This document shows, piece after piece, positions 23,685 through 33,029 of a stretch of 64,000 nt of DNA (its first letter is position 1; each line of letters opens with the position of its first letter). Where the stretch lies: positions 248,001 through 312,000 of the forward strand of contig NZ_WSEN01000004.1 in the NCBI RefSeq assembly GCF_009758255.1, written 5' to 3'. Source of the stretch: Microbacterium sp. MAH-37. GTDB taxonomy: Bacteria; Actinomycetota; Actinomycetes; Actinomycetales; Microbacteriaceae. The position numbers and the translations under genes are program-made. The notes beneath the pieces were generated by a model, which worked only from the letters and a program-made list of their open reading frames with translations, had not been told where the DNA came from and made no database searches.

Positions 23685-25016
23685 ATGCGATCTGGAAATC
23701 GCCGGGCGCTTGCCCTCACCGCCGGTCTGGCCGCTGCGGCTCTGCTCACAGGCTGCGCTGCTGCAGCTTCCCCCGAGCCCGAGAAGACCGAGGCCGGCGA
23801 GCCCGTCACCATCGATGTCTGGGGATGGGACCCGCTCTCACAGCAGGTCGTCGATGCGTTCAACGAGGCACAGGACCGGATCACGGTCAATTACGTGCTG
23901 CAGCCGAGCAACACCGCCATGCAGACGAACTTCCGCAACGTGATGGAGTCGAAGAAGGATGTCCCCTGCCTCGCCGCGGGCTTCGCTCCGCTGTCGACCT
24001 CTCTCGTCAACGGCTGGGCGCAGGACATCACCGAGTACGTCGAGCCGGTCGCCGACAAGTACAGCACCGGTGCCCTGGCCGCGGCGAAGATGGGCGACAA
24101 GTACTATGGCGTGCCTACGGGCGCGTCGGCCCAGTTCCTCATGGTGAACACGAAGACGCTCGACGCCGGCGGTGCCGAGGCGCCGAAGACCTGGGAGGAG
24201 CTGGTCGAGACCGGCAAGGAGCTCGCGCCCTCCGGCGTGAAGGTCATCAACCTGGCCGGCGAGGATCCCTCCACGCTGGTGAATCTGTCGCAGCAGGCGG
24301 GTGCGGACTGGTTCAAGATCGACGGTGACAAGTGGATCGTCAACCTGCACGGCAAGGAGACCCAGAAGGCCGTCGACGTGCTTCAGGACATCGTCGACAA
24401 CGACCTGAACTCGACGCAGACCTATCAGGATCGCCCGGCCCTGTACGCGTACTTCGACAGCGGTCAGCTGGCGACGCTGCCCACGCAGTGGTGGTCTCTG
24501 ACGGGTCTGCAGACCAACTTCGTGAATTCGCTGGGGAACTGGGAGGCCGTTCCGCTCCCGCAGTTCGAAGGCGCGAAGGGGGACAAGGCCAGCGGGTACG
24601 CGAACGCGTCGATCGTTCCGGTCGGATGCGAGCACCCCGAGGCCGCGGTGGCGTTCGCCACGTTCGCAGCGACCGACCCCGACGGCATCGAGGCGAGCCG
24701 CAACAAGGACACGGGTGCGGTCGGCGTCCCGACTGCGTTGAAGGACGTCTCCGAGTACTCCGAGGCGGTCGTTCCCGACAAGCTCTTCGGACAGTCGGCC
24801 GCTGAGGTCGGGGAGGTCATCACCGACGCGCAGGCCAACGTGATCGGCACCTTCGAGCGCGGACCGAACTACGATGCCTGGTTCCCCCAGCTGCAGGATC
24901 AGTGGGGCAAGTTCGTCGCGAAGCAGATCACTCTCGAAGATGCGCTGACGAACGTCGAGGAGTACATCGCCAGCGACCTCGACGCCAAGGGCATCGACTA
25001 CAAGATCGCCAAGTAG
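23685..25016 (+). CDS. ABC transporter sugar-binding lipoprotein
   Basis: A 443-residue extracellular solute-binding protein (family 1). The lipoprotein signal ends in the lipobox LLTGC, so Cys 25 is lipidated and the protein is held at the outer face of the membrane. Mature features are VTIDVWGWDPLSQQVVDAFN, MGDKYYGVPTGASAQFLMVN, and PLPQFEGAKGDKASGYANAS, typical of binding proteins for oligosaccharides. The ATG follows AAGGAG. It starts the operon importer-glycosidases-lacI, with no ATP-binding subunit gene nearby, so a shared MsiK-type ATPase is likely. Confidence 0.93.
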   Translation: MRSGNRRALALTAGLAAAALLTGCAAAASPEPEKTEAGEPVTIDVWGWDPLSQQVVDAFNEAQDRITVNYVLQPSNTAMQTNFRNVMESKKDVPCLAAGFAPLSTSLVNGWAQDITEYVEPVADKYSTGALAAAKMGDKYYGVPTGASAQFLMVNTKTLDAGGAEAPKTWEELVETGKELAPSGVKVINLAGEDPSTLVNLSQQAGADWFKIDGDKWIVNLHGKETQKAVDVLQDIVDNDLNSTQTYQDRPALYAYFDSGQLATLPTQWWSLTGLQTNFVNSLGNWEAVPLPQFEGAKGDKASGYANASIVPVGCEHPEAAVAFATFAATDPDGIEASRNKDTGAVGVPTALKDVSEYSEAVVPDKLFGQSAAEVGEVITDAQANVIGTFERGPNYDAWFPQLQDQWGKFVAKQITLEDALTNVEEYIASDLDAKGIDYKIAK

Positions 25017-25048
25017 TCCGACGGCCACGAAGAAGGAAGGAGACGCGG

Positions 25049-26023
25049 ATGTCTTCCGTGACTCAGGTGCGCGAACCCGATCTGGGGGCGCTGCCCGAAC
25101 AACCCGAGCGCGGGAGGCCCGCGTCTCCTCACCTTTCCTGGCGAACAGCCCAGAAGCTCAAGGGTGCGTCGTTCACCTGGCCGTTCTTCGCGGGGTTCGC
25201 TCTGTTCACGCTCGTTCCCGTGGTCATGGCATTCCAGCAGAGCCTTTTCTCGGAGAAGTCCTCGGGCCTCGGCTTCGGCGGAACACAGGTCAGCTTCACC
25301 GGGCTCGAGAACTTCGCCCGCGGCCTGAGCGATGACGTGTTCTGGGAGTCGATGCTCCGTGTCGGCGTATACGCGGTGATCGTGGTTCCGCTGACTCAGA
25401 TCGTCAGCCTCACCCTGGCGCTGCTCGTCGACGCGGTCACCCGACGCGTCGCCAATCGCTTCCGGCTCTCGCTGCTGATCCCGTACATGATTCCCGGGAT
25501 CGTGGCGACGATGATCTGGATCTACCTCTACAGCCCGGCGGTCGGCCCGTTCCAGCCCATCTTCGACTTCCTGGGCCTCGACGTCGACTTCTTCTCGGGC
25601 TCGATGATCTGGGTGTCGATCGGGAACCTCCACATCTGGGGGACGATCGGATTCAACATGCTGATCCTGTACGGGGCGCTGCAGGCCGTACCCCGCGAGC
25701 TCTTCGATGCTGCACGGGTCGACGGTGCATCCGAACTCCGCATCGCTCTGTCGATCAAGGTGCCGTACGTCCGAGCATCACTGGTCCTCACGGGGCTGCT
25801 GGCGATCATCGGCACCCTGCAGATCTTCGCCGAGCCGATGCTGTTCCGCTCGATCGCCCCGGAGGAGATCACCAAGGACTTCACACCCGCGATGGTGATC
25901 TACAACCAGGCCTTCCAGGTGGGCAATCTCAACTACGCCGCAGCACTGTCCATCATCCTCGCGGCCGTCGTCGGCATCGCCTCGGCCATCATCTACCGCC
26001 TCACGAACAAGGTCGAGCAATGA
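25049..26023 (+). CDS. Sugar ABC transporter permease (MalF-like)
   Basis: A 324-residue inner-membrane permease with six hydrophobic segments after a 40-residue cytoplasmic N-terminus. The EAA loop that contacts the ATPase reads AVPRELFDAARVDGASELRI. The ATG at 25049 follows AAGGAG. It overlaps the second permease gene by 4 bases (ATGA). Confidence 0.92.
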   Translation: MSSVTQVREPDLGALPEQPERGRPASPHLSWRTAQKLKGASFTWPFFAGFALFTLVPVVMAFQQSLFSEKSSGLGFGGTQVSFTGLENFARGLSDDVFWESMLRVGVYAVIVVPLTQIVSLTLALLVDAVTRRVANRFRLSLLIPYMIPGIVATMIWIYLYSPAVGPFQPIFDFLGLDVDFFSGSMIWVSIGNLHIWGTIGFNMLILYGALQAVPRELFDAARVDGASELRIALSIKVPYVRASLVLTGLLAIIGTLQIFAEPMLFRSIAPEEITKDFTPAMVIYNQAFQVGNLNYAAALSIILAAVVGIASAIIYRLTNKVEQ

Positions 26024-26985
26024 TCCTCACAGACGAAGGCACCAGGACTGCGGACACGACGCGAGAGGTCGTCCTCCCTCGGCGCGCGCCAGGGCGAATG
26101 CCCCGGCTGCGGACGAGGGCAGTCGCCGCCGAAGACACCGGTGGCGCAGCGCGAGGCGCATCGAAGTGGTTCGTGCTCACCGGACTCATCCTCTTCACGA
26201 TCTACTCCGTGGGACCGGCATGGTGGCTCATCGTGTCGGCGACCAAGTCTCGAGAGCAGCTGTACACGACCAACGGGCTCTGGTTCGCGGACTTCCGGCT
26301 GTTCGACAATCTGACGGAGCTGTTCAAGTACGAGAACGGTTCCTTCGGAGTCTGGCTGTGGAACTCCTTCCTCTACTCCACTGCCGGGTCGATCGGACAG
26401 ACGATCATCGCCCTCGCCGCCGGCTACGGCCTGGCCATGTATCAGTTCCGAGGCAGAGCCACATCGATGGCGTTCATCATCGGTTCCTTCCTCATCCCCG
26501 GGGCGCTCCTCACCATCCCCGCCTACCTGCTCTTCGTGCAGCTGGGCATCTTCAACACCATCTGGTCCATGATCATCCCGGCGTTCTTCGGGCCCTTCTC
26601 CGTCTACCTGGCGAAGGTGTACACCGAGGGCGCGGTGCCTCCGGAGCTCCTCGAAGCAGCGCGGATCGACGGAGCCGGCGAGTACCGCATCTTCTTCAGC
26701 ATCGGTCTTCGTCTGCTGACGACGGCGGGAGCCACCATCTTCCTGCTCCACTTCGTCGCCGCATGGAACTCCTTCTACGGACCGCTCATCATGCTCCGCG
26801 ACCGCACCCTGTGGCCGGTCATGCTGGGTCTGTACTCCTGGCTGGGGCGCGGAGCGGACTCCGAGATCGACGTGACGACACTGGTGATCACCGGATCTCT
26901 CGTCGCGACCATCCCGATGGTCCTCCTGATGGTGGCGATGCAGCGGTACTGGCGCGCAGGCGTCACGATGGGAAGTCTCAAGTGA
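26020..26985 (+). CDS. Sugar ABC transporter permease (MalG-like)
   Basis: A 321-residue partner permease with six membrane segments. The EAA loop is VPPELLEAARIDGAGEYRIF, and the C-terminal QRYWRAGVTMGSLK is typical of MalG-type permeases (usually ending in ...GxVKG). It pairs with the preceding permease to form the channel. Its stop overlaps the GTG start of the GH36 gene. Confidence 0.92.
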   Translation: MILTDEGTRTADTTREVVLPRRAPGRMPRLRTRAVAAEDTGGAARGASKWFVLTGLILFTIYSVGPAWWLIVSATKSREQLYTTNGLWFADFRLFDNLTELFKYENGSFGVWLWNSFLYSTAGSIGQTIIALAAGYGLAMYQFRGRATSMAFIIGSFLIPGALLTIPAYLLFVQLGIFNTIWSMIIPAFFGPFSVYLAKVYTEGAVPPELLEAARIDGAGEYRIFFSIGLRLLTTAGATIFLLHFVAAWNSFYGPLIMLRDRTLWPVMLGLYSWLGRGADSEIDVTTLVITGSLVATIPMVLLMVAMQRYWRAGVTMGSLK

Positions 26986-29111
26986 CGGCGTTCGACGTAG
27001 CAGCCACCGGGAGCACGGACACCGTAGAGATCCTCGACGAACCCGCCGCGCGCGCAGACGCATCCGGTCGCCTGCAGACATCGGTCGCTGACATCCACTG
27101 GTCGCCTGGAAGCCCGGCCGCCCTGTCGTCTCTTGACGGCTCCGAACTGCTCGGACGTGAGGGCGTTCCGCTCGTCGAGGTGTTCACCGCGCGTGAGCAG
27201 CGCGCCCGGACCAGCCAGGCATACGTGCATTCCGCCGTCGGAGCCAGACTTCGTGTGCACCACGTCTCCGAGACGGCCGTATCGGGGGTGCATCGGCTCA
27301 TCATCGAGCAGCGGGACGACGTGTCCGGCCTCGTGGTGCGGAGCACGATCAGCCGGCCCGAGGGGCTGCGTGCACTGCGCGTCGAGACGACCCTGAGCAA
27401 CACCTCCGACCGACCCGTCACCGTGACAGCCGTCGCGATGGCCTTCGGTATCGGAAGAAGGGAAGCGCTCGAAGGCATCGTCCTGGGCACGGCCGCCAGC
27501 GAGTGGCTCGGCGAGAACCGATGGAAGGAGACGGCGGTCACCGACGTGCTTCCTCACCTGGACCTCGCCTTCCACGGTCAGGACGCGCGCGGACACCACG
27601 GCATCACCAGCCACGGAGCCTGGTCCAGCGGTGAGAACCTCCCGGTCGGATACCTCGTCGACACCGCTTGCGGTGAGGCATTCGCCTGGCAGATCGAGAC
27701 CAGTGCCGGATGGCATGTCGACCTCTCCGCTTCCCGCGACGGCGCCGTGATCTCCTTGATGGGGCCGACGGACCTGGAGCACCATTTCGCCCACCGGCTC
27801 GACCCGGGGGAGTCCTTCGAAGCCGTCGCCGTCGCCGTCGCGAGTTCCGGAGTCGGCCGCGACGACGCTCTCGCGCAGCTCACCGGATATCGCCGCTGGC
27901 TGCGAGACGACAGGCGCCGGGCCCCGGAGCTGCCCGTCGTCTACAACGACTTCATGAACACCCTGATGGGCCAGCCGACGACGGAAGCGCTGCTGCCGCT
28001 CATTCGCGAAGCAGCAGCTGCCGGCGCCGAGGTGTTCTGCATCGATGCCGGGTGGTTCGCCGACACGGAGATCGGCGATTGGTGGGACACCGTCGGCGAT
28101 TGGACCGAGGCCCCTGATCGATTCACGGGAGGGCTCGCCGCCGTCATCGACGAGATCCATCGACAGGGCATGAGGTCCGGACTGTGGCTCGAGCCAGAGG
28201 TCGTCGGCGTCAAGAGCGCTGTCGCCGATGCCCTGCCGGAGGAAGCGTTCTTCCGCAGGTTCGGCGAACGCGTGCGCGAACACGACCGCTACCACCTCGA
28301 TCTGCGGCACCCTGCCGCGAGGCGTCACCTGGATGCCGCCGTCGACAGCCTGATCGCCGAGTTCGGCGTCTCCTACTTCAAGTTCGATTACAACATCAAC
28401 CCCGGTGCGGGCACGGAGTGGCAGGCTGCCGGTGCGGGGGACGGACTGCTCGCGCACACCCGCGCCCTACGCGAATGGCTGGTCGACATCGGACGGCGTC
28501 ATCCGCACGTCCTGGTGGAGAACTGCAGCTCCGGCGCGATGCGCGCCGACTACTCCCTTCTCTCGATCACGCACCTCCAGTCGACGAGTGATCAGCAGGA
28601 CTTCCGTCTGTACGCGCCGATCGCCGCATCGGCTCCGGCGCACATCCTTCCGGAGCAATGCGGAAACTGGGCCTACCCCGCCGCTGGCATGTCGCAGGAG
28701 GAGACCGCGTTCACGATGGTCACTGGACTGAGCGGACGCCTGTACCTCTCCGGCTTCCTCGACTCCCTCGCTCCCTCCCAGCGCGACCTCGTGCACGAGG
28801 CCCTCGTCGTGCACCGCCGAGACCGGCATCTGCTGCCTTCGGCGACCCCGTTCTGGCCGCTGGGCCTGCCCGCGTGGACCGATCCCGTTGTCTGCCTGGG
28901 GCTGCGCCACGAGCAGGGCGTCACCTTGTACATCTGGGATCGGGGTGACCAGCCGGCATCGGTGCTCATACCCGGGGTGCGAGGACGAGTGCGGACGAGC
29001 TACCCGCGCGAGGCATCGCCCTGGTCGTTCGCCCAGGGTGCGGACGGACTCGCCGTCCGCACCCTGGCGGGACCCACAGCCCGAGTACTCACGATTGTGG
29101 AGGAGAACTGA
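26982..29111 (+). CDS. Alpha-galactosidase, GH36 family
   Basis: A 709-residue glycosidase of GH36. The N-terminal beta-sandwich is followed by the barrel with PVVYNDFMNTLMGQPT, EVFCIDAGWFA, GMRSGLWLEPEVVG, the nucleophile Asp in SYFKFDYNINPG (about 468) and the acid/base Asp in ENCSSGAMRADYSLL (about 522). A C-terminal beta domain closes the chain. It has no signal peptide, so it acts on imported oligosaccharides in the cytosol, removing alpha-linked galactose (alpha-N-acetylgalactosamine is also possible in the clan). The GTG start overlaps the permease stop. Confidence 0.9.
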   Translation: MTAFDVAATGSTDTVEILDEPAARADASGRLQTSVADIHWSPGSPAALSSLDGSELLGREGVPLVEVFTAREQRARTSQAYVHSAVGARLRVHHVSETAVSGVHRLIIEQRDDVSGLVVRSTISRPEGLRALRVETTLSNTSDRPVTVTAVAMAFGIGRREALEGIVLGTAASEWLGENRWKETAVTDVLPHLDLAFHGQDARGHHGITSHGAWSSGENLPVGYLVDTACGEAFAWQIETSAGWHVDLSASRDGAVISLMGPTDLEHHFAHRLDPGESFEAVAVAVASSGVGRDDALAQLTGYRRWLRDDRRRAPELPVVYNDFMNTLMGQPTTEALLPLIREAAAAGAEVFCIDAGWFADTEIGDWWDTVGDWTEAPDRFTGGLAAVIDEIHRQGMRSGLWLEPEVVGVKSAVADALPEEAFFRRFGERVREHDRYHLDLRHPAARRHLDAAVDSLIAEFGVSYFKFDYNINPGAGTEWQAAGAGDGLLAHTRALREWLVDIGRRHPHVLVENCSSGAMRADYSLLSITHLQSTSDQQDFRLYAPIAASAPAHILPEQCGNWAYPAAGMSQEETAFTMVTGLSGRLYLSGFLDSLAPSQRDLVHEALVVHRRDRHLLPSATPFWPLGLPAWTDPVVCLGLRHEQGVTLYIWDRGDQPASVLIPGVRGRVRTSYPREASPWSFAQGADGLAVRTLAGPTARVLTIVEEN

Positions 29112-30103
29112 TGCCGGGTGTGAAGGCTGCCTTCGCCATGGCGCCCGAGATGGTGCCGTTCATCTTCGGCGAGACCGAGATGGGCAGGCTGCACGAGCTC
29201 CTCGATCTCGACCCGCATCGCATCCTGACCTGGCAGGAGGACCGCGAACCCGAGCTGGAGGGCCTCACCGACGTGGAGCTCCTGATCAGCGGTTGGGGCG
29301 CGCCCTTCCTCGGGGTGTCTCAGCTCGATCGTCTTCCCTCTCTGCGCGCCGTCGTGCACTGGGGAGGTGGCATCGGGTTTCTCGATCACCATGCGCGCGA
29401 ACGTGGGATCGAGGTCTCATCCGCCCGCGCCGCCAACGGCATCCCGGTGGCCGAGTTCACGGTGGCGATGATCACACTGGCGGCCAAGGACGCGTTCTGG
29501 GCCTCGCGGCAGTATTGCCGCGATCAGCGCTTCGTCGACCGGGAAACCGAGCTGCCGCACACAGGCCTGTACGGCACGACGATCGGCCTGGTCGGTGCAT
29601 CCACCATCGGGATGCTGGTCATCGAGCAGCTCCGTGACCGCGACGTCGAGGTTCTCGTCTACGACCCGTATCTCGCGGAGCCGACGGCGGAGGCTCTGGG
29701 CGTCGAGGTCGTCCGAGATCTCGAGGACCTCGCCCGGCGCAGCACCATTCTGTCTTTGCACGCCCCCGTCACGCCTCGGACGGAGGGGATGATCTCGCGC
29801 CGGGTGCTCGCCGCCCTGCCGGACGGAGCGACTCTCGTCAATACAGCGCGAGGCATCCTCGTCGACCAGGACGCCCTCGTCGACGAGCTCACCGCGAAAC
29901 GCATCCGCGCGATCCTCGACGTCACCGAACCAGAAGTGCTGCCGAAAGGACATCCACTGTACGCCCTGCCGAACGTCTTCCTCACTCCCCATCTGGCCGG
30001 ATCCACAGGGGTCGAGCTGCGCCGGCTCGGTCACGCCGCCCTCGCCGAAGTGGAGCGCTTCGTGTCAGGGACCCCGTTCGAGAATCCATTCCCACTGCCG
30101 TAG
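29111..30103 (+). CDS. D-isomer-specific 2-hydroxyacid dehydrogenase
   Basis: A 330-residue NAD(P)-dependent dehydrogenase. The Rossmann loop is TIGLVGASTIGMLVIEQL, the catalytic Arg is in LVNTARGILVDQDAL, the Glu in ILDVTEPEVLP, and the His in FLTPHLAGSTG. The N-terminal catalytic domain includes VVHWGGGIGFLDHHARERGI. It could reduce or oxidise a sugar-acid product of the locus; the substrate is unknown. It overlaps the GH36 gene stop by one base (TGATG). Confidence 0.9.
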   Translation: MPGVKAAFAMAPEMVPFIFGETEMGRLHELLDLDPHRILTWQEDREPELEGLTDVELLISGWGAPFLGVSQLDRLPSLRAVVHWGGGIGFLDHHARERGIEVSSARAANGIPVAEFTVAMITLAAKDAFWASRQYCRDQRFVDRETELPHTGLYGTTIGLVGASTIGMLVIEQLRDRDVEVLVYDPYLAEPTAEALGVEVVRDLEDLARRSTILSLHAPVTPRTEGMISRRVLAALPDGATLVNTARGILVDQDALVDELTAKRIRAILDVTEPEVLPKGHPLYALPNVFLTPHLAGSTGVELRRLGHAALAEVERFVSGTPFENPFPLP

Positions 30104-30111
30104 CGATCGAC

Positions 30112-31113
30112 ATGACGGACAGAGAGCGAGACAGCCGGATGGCACCCACCGGGGAGTACGCGGGGTACCTCTATGTGCATTTCAAGCGTGAAGCGGCGGA
30201 GGGAGAGCAGATCCACTTCGCGTTGAGCGACGGCAACGACCCGTTGCGATTCGCCGACCTCAACGACGGCCGACCGGTGGTCCGATCGAAGGTCGGACAG
30301 CGCGGAGTACGGGATCCCCACGTCGTACGATCGCCCGTCAACGGGCGCTACTACATGGTCGCGACGGATCTGCGCCTGTACGACAGCATGGATTGGGACC
30401 ACCACCAGCGCTGGGGCAGCCGCTCGATCGTCGTCTGGGAGTCGGCCGACCTGATCGAGTGGGGGGACGGGCGGCTGGTCGAAGTCGCTCCTGTCGAGGC
30501 CGGAAACACCTGGGCGCCCGAGTCGGTCTGGGATGCCGCGCAGAACGCGTTCATCGTGCACTGGTCCTCGACGCTGTACGACGACGAACGGCATGACGGG
30601 CGCAGCTACAACCGGATCATGTACGCGACCACCCGCGACTTCCGTGAGTTCTCGAAGCCGCAGGTGTGGATCGATCGCGGATGGTCGACGATCGACACCA
30701 CTGTCATCGAGCACGACGGCCGCTACTACCGATTCCTCAAGGATGAACGCTCGAGGGATCATCTCGCACCGCAGGGCAAGTCGATATTCTGCGAGCACTC
30801 CGGATCCCTGACTGCCGCGGCGTGGACGCCGCTCGCTGAAGGCATCGGCTTGGACACCATCCGTCAGGGCGAGGGCCCGCTGGTGTACAAGTCGAACACC
30901 GAGGAGAAGTGGTTCCTCTGGATCGACGAGTTCACGAATGAACGTCGCTATGTACCGTTCGAGACGACGGACCTGGCGAGCGGAGTGTGGACGGCGTCGG
31001 CGGACCACCGGCTGCCCGGAGATCCTTGCCATGGCGTCGTGCTCCCCGTGACCGCGGACGAATACCAGCGACTCAGCACCGCCTGTTTCGACGCGAAAGG
31101 GCACCGGGAATGA
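30112..31113 (+). CDS. Glycoside hydrolase family 43 protein
   Basis: A 333-residue five-bladed propeller of GH43, a family of arabinofuranosidases, xylosidases and galactanases. Seen: GVRDPHVVRSPVNGRYYMVATD (general base Asp), AGNTWAPESVWDAAQNAFIV, STIDTTVIEHDGRYYRFLKD (pKa-modulating Asp), and IRQGEGPLVYK (general acid Glu). There is no signal peptide, so it should act in the cytosol. The start at 30112 is weakly supported; the ATG at 30139 (MAPTGEYAG) is another option. It overlaps the fucosidase gene by 4 bases. Confidence 0.85.
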   Translation: MTDRERDSRMAPTGEYAGYLYVHFKREAAEGEQIHFALSDGNDPLRFADLNDGRPVVRSKVGQRGVRDPHVVRSPVNGRYYMVATDLRLYDSMDWDHHQRWGSRSIVVWESADLIEWGDGRLVEVAPVEAGNTWAPESVWDAAQNAFIVHWSSTLYDDERHDGRSYNRIMYATTRDFREFSKPQVWIDRGWSTIDTTVIEHDGRYYRFLKDERSRDHLAPQGKSIFCEHSGSLTAAAWTPLAEGIGLDTIRQGEGPLVYKSNTEEKWFLWIDEFTNERRYVPFETTDLASGVWTASADHRLPGDPCHGVVLPVTADEYQRLSTACFDAKGHRE

Positions 31114-33029
31114 CTCAGCCGCGTATCAGCCGTCGCAGCGAACAGCAGATCCTGCAGGATTTCGTCGACATGCGCTTCGGGATGTTCCTGCACTACAGCT
31201 TGGGTACGTACACCGATGAGGAGTGGGCGCGTCCCCATCAGGATCCCGCGTTGTTCGCGCCTCAAAGTGTCGATTGTGCGCAGTGGGCGGCGGCGGCGAA
31301 GTCGGCGAAGATGGAGTACGCCGTGCTGACGACCAAGCACCACGACGGATTCTCGCTCTGGCCGACGCAGTACGGAACGCAGAATGTGCAGTACAGCGGT
31401 CATCGTGAGGACGTCGTCCGGAATTATGTCGACTCGTTCCGCGCCGCCGGTCTGAAGATCGGGTTCTACTTCTCGATCTGGGATCGTACGGCGGGCTTCG
31501 AGGCCCAGGGTGGCCACCATGTCTCCGACCCGACGAAACAGATCGAACCTGCCCATGTGGACGTGATTCTGGGGCAGCTCACCGAGCTGCTGACGAACTA
31601 CGGGCGGATCGACGTCCTCCTGACCGACGGATACACCTGGCAGGCGGGGCAGCAGGCGGTCAGCATCGCCCGCGTTCGAGAGCTGGTCAAGGGACTGCAG
31701 CCGGATTGCGTCCTCGCGGACATCTGCGCCGTCACCCAGCCATGGCTGGGCGACGCGATCTTCTGGGAGGAGCCGATGGGGATCCGCGTCCCCGCCGGCA
31801 ACGTCAACGCGGGTGTCCAGGGCCAGACGATCAGCGACGGGTGGTTCTGGCACCCGTCGACACCCACCGAGGAGCTGATGTCGGTCGCCGACATCATCGA
31901 TCACTTGAACGAGACCGAGCCGCGCTATACGTCCTTCCTCCTCAACTGTCCACCGAACCGTCGGGGTCGACTCGACGAGAATGTCGTCGACCGTCTTGCA
32001 GAAGTCGGCACCGCCTGGGCGGGGCCGGATCTCTCCCGCGAGCCTCTTCCTCCCCAGCAGGTCAGGACGGAGTGGCCGGTCATCCCCGTCGCCGCCTGCG
32101 CGACATTCTGGAACAGCGCGTCCGACCTGTACGAGGTGCCCTATAACGCGATCGACGGGCGTGGCGACAAGAATCTCGAGACCTGCTGGTCGACCTGGAT
32201 GCCGACCGGTGGTGCGCTTCCCGCATCGCTCATCGTCGATCTGGGCGGCGTGTGGTCCAACGTGACGACCTTCGAGTATCTGCCCAAGCAGTGGAATCGC
32301 AACGGGGCGACGGACGGTGACGTCAGGCAGGCACGGGTCCTCACTTCGGTCGACGGCATCGCCTACGAGCTCGCCGCAGACGTCACATGGGCATCCGGCG
32401 CGACTCCGAAGGTCGCTGAGTGGCCGGCGCGGGATGTCGCCTATGTCAAATTCGAGATCCTCGCTGGCACGGGCGGCTACTCGAACGTCACCGGGATCAA
32501 GGTCGGCGGTCGTCTCGTCAAGCCCGAGCGCGCCGTTGATCCGCGGAAGGACACAACCATTCAGCTCAGGAATCGCGCATCGGGCAGATACCTCGCAGAC
32601 GACGGGCGGGTCGTCGCGCAGGTCGATGAGGCGGCGAGATGGATTCTGCGGGAAGCCGAGGAAGGATACTGGTGGCTTGAGGCGGAGAACACCGGATTCA
32701 CCCTCACTCTGAACGGGGCAGGTCGCACGGCGGGCGCCTCCGTACACTGCGCTCGACGCGAACGTAGCCACCGGCAGTTCTGGGCGTTGACGCGCATCGA
32801 AGACGGGTCGGTGATCCTCACGAATCGGTTCAACATGCTCACACTCGGCGCAGGCGCGGAAGGGGCGACCGTCTCGTTGCGCGACCCCTCACTCGGCGAG
32901 GCGGAGACGAAGTGGGAGATCACAGTCGTGGCCGCCGCGGGGGAGGCGATGCCGCACGTCCGGGAACGATCAGATGGGATAGCGTTTGCAGCAAAGCGCT
33001 CGGAGGAGATCGAAGGTGCCCGTGGATAA
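31110..33029 (+). CDS. Alpha-L-fucosidase, GH29 family, with C-terminal binding domains
   Basis: A 639-residue GH29 enzyme. Catalytic barrel blocks: MRFGMFLHYSLGTYTDEEW, YAVLTTKHHDGFSLWPTQY, KIGFYFSIWDR, and GRIDVLLTDGYTWQ with the nucleophile Asp (about 172). After the barrel (about 350) are a galactose-binding-like beta-sandwich (SLIVDLGGVWSNVTTFEYLP) and a ricin-type beta-trefoil-like tail (IQLRNRASGRYLADDG, LTRIEDGSVILTNRFNMLTL). No signal peptide. It releases terminal fucose from imported glycans. The end overlaps the lacI start by 14 bases, and an operator lies in its last codons. Confidence 0.87.
   Translation: MTQPRISRRSEQQILQDFVDMRFGMFLHYSLGTYTDEEWARPHQDPALFAPQSVDCAQWAAAAKSAKMEYAVLTTKHHDGFSLWPTQYGTQNVQYSGHREDVVRNYVDSFRAAGLKIGFYFSIWDRTAGFEAQGGHHVSDPTKQIEPAHVDVILGQLTELLTNYGRIDVLLTDGYTWQAGQQAVSIARVRELVKGLQPDCVLADICAVTQPWLGDAIFWEEPMGIRVPAGNVNAGVQGQTISDGWFWHPSTPTEELMSVADIIDHLNETEPRYTSFLLNCPPNRRGRLDENVVDRLAEVGTAWAGPDLSREPLPPQQVRTEWPVIPVAACATFWNSASDLYEVPYNAIDGRGDKNLETCWSTWMPTGGALPASLIVDLGGVWSNVTTFEYLPKQWNRNGATDGDVRQARVLTSVDGIAYELAADVTWASGATPKVAEWPARDVAYVKFEILAGTGGYSNVTGIKVGGRLVKPERAVDPRKDTTIQLRNRASGRYLADDGRVVAQVDEAARWILREAEEGYWWLEAENTGFTLTLNGAGRTAGASVHCARRERSHRQFWALTRIEDGSVILTNRFNMLTLGAGAEGATVSLRDPSLGEAETKWEITVVAAAGEAMPHVRERSDGIAFAAKRSEEIEGARG
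32977..32994 (+). promoter_or_regulatory. Operator/promoter of lacI inside fucosidase 3' end
   Basis: GGATAGCGTTTGC (32977-32989) is nearly identical to GGATAACGTTTGC at 19969. The palindrome TTTGC-A-GCAAA spans 32985-32995. TAGCGT may serve as a -10 box, so lacI may have its own autoregulated promoter. Confidence 0.5.
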
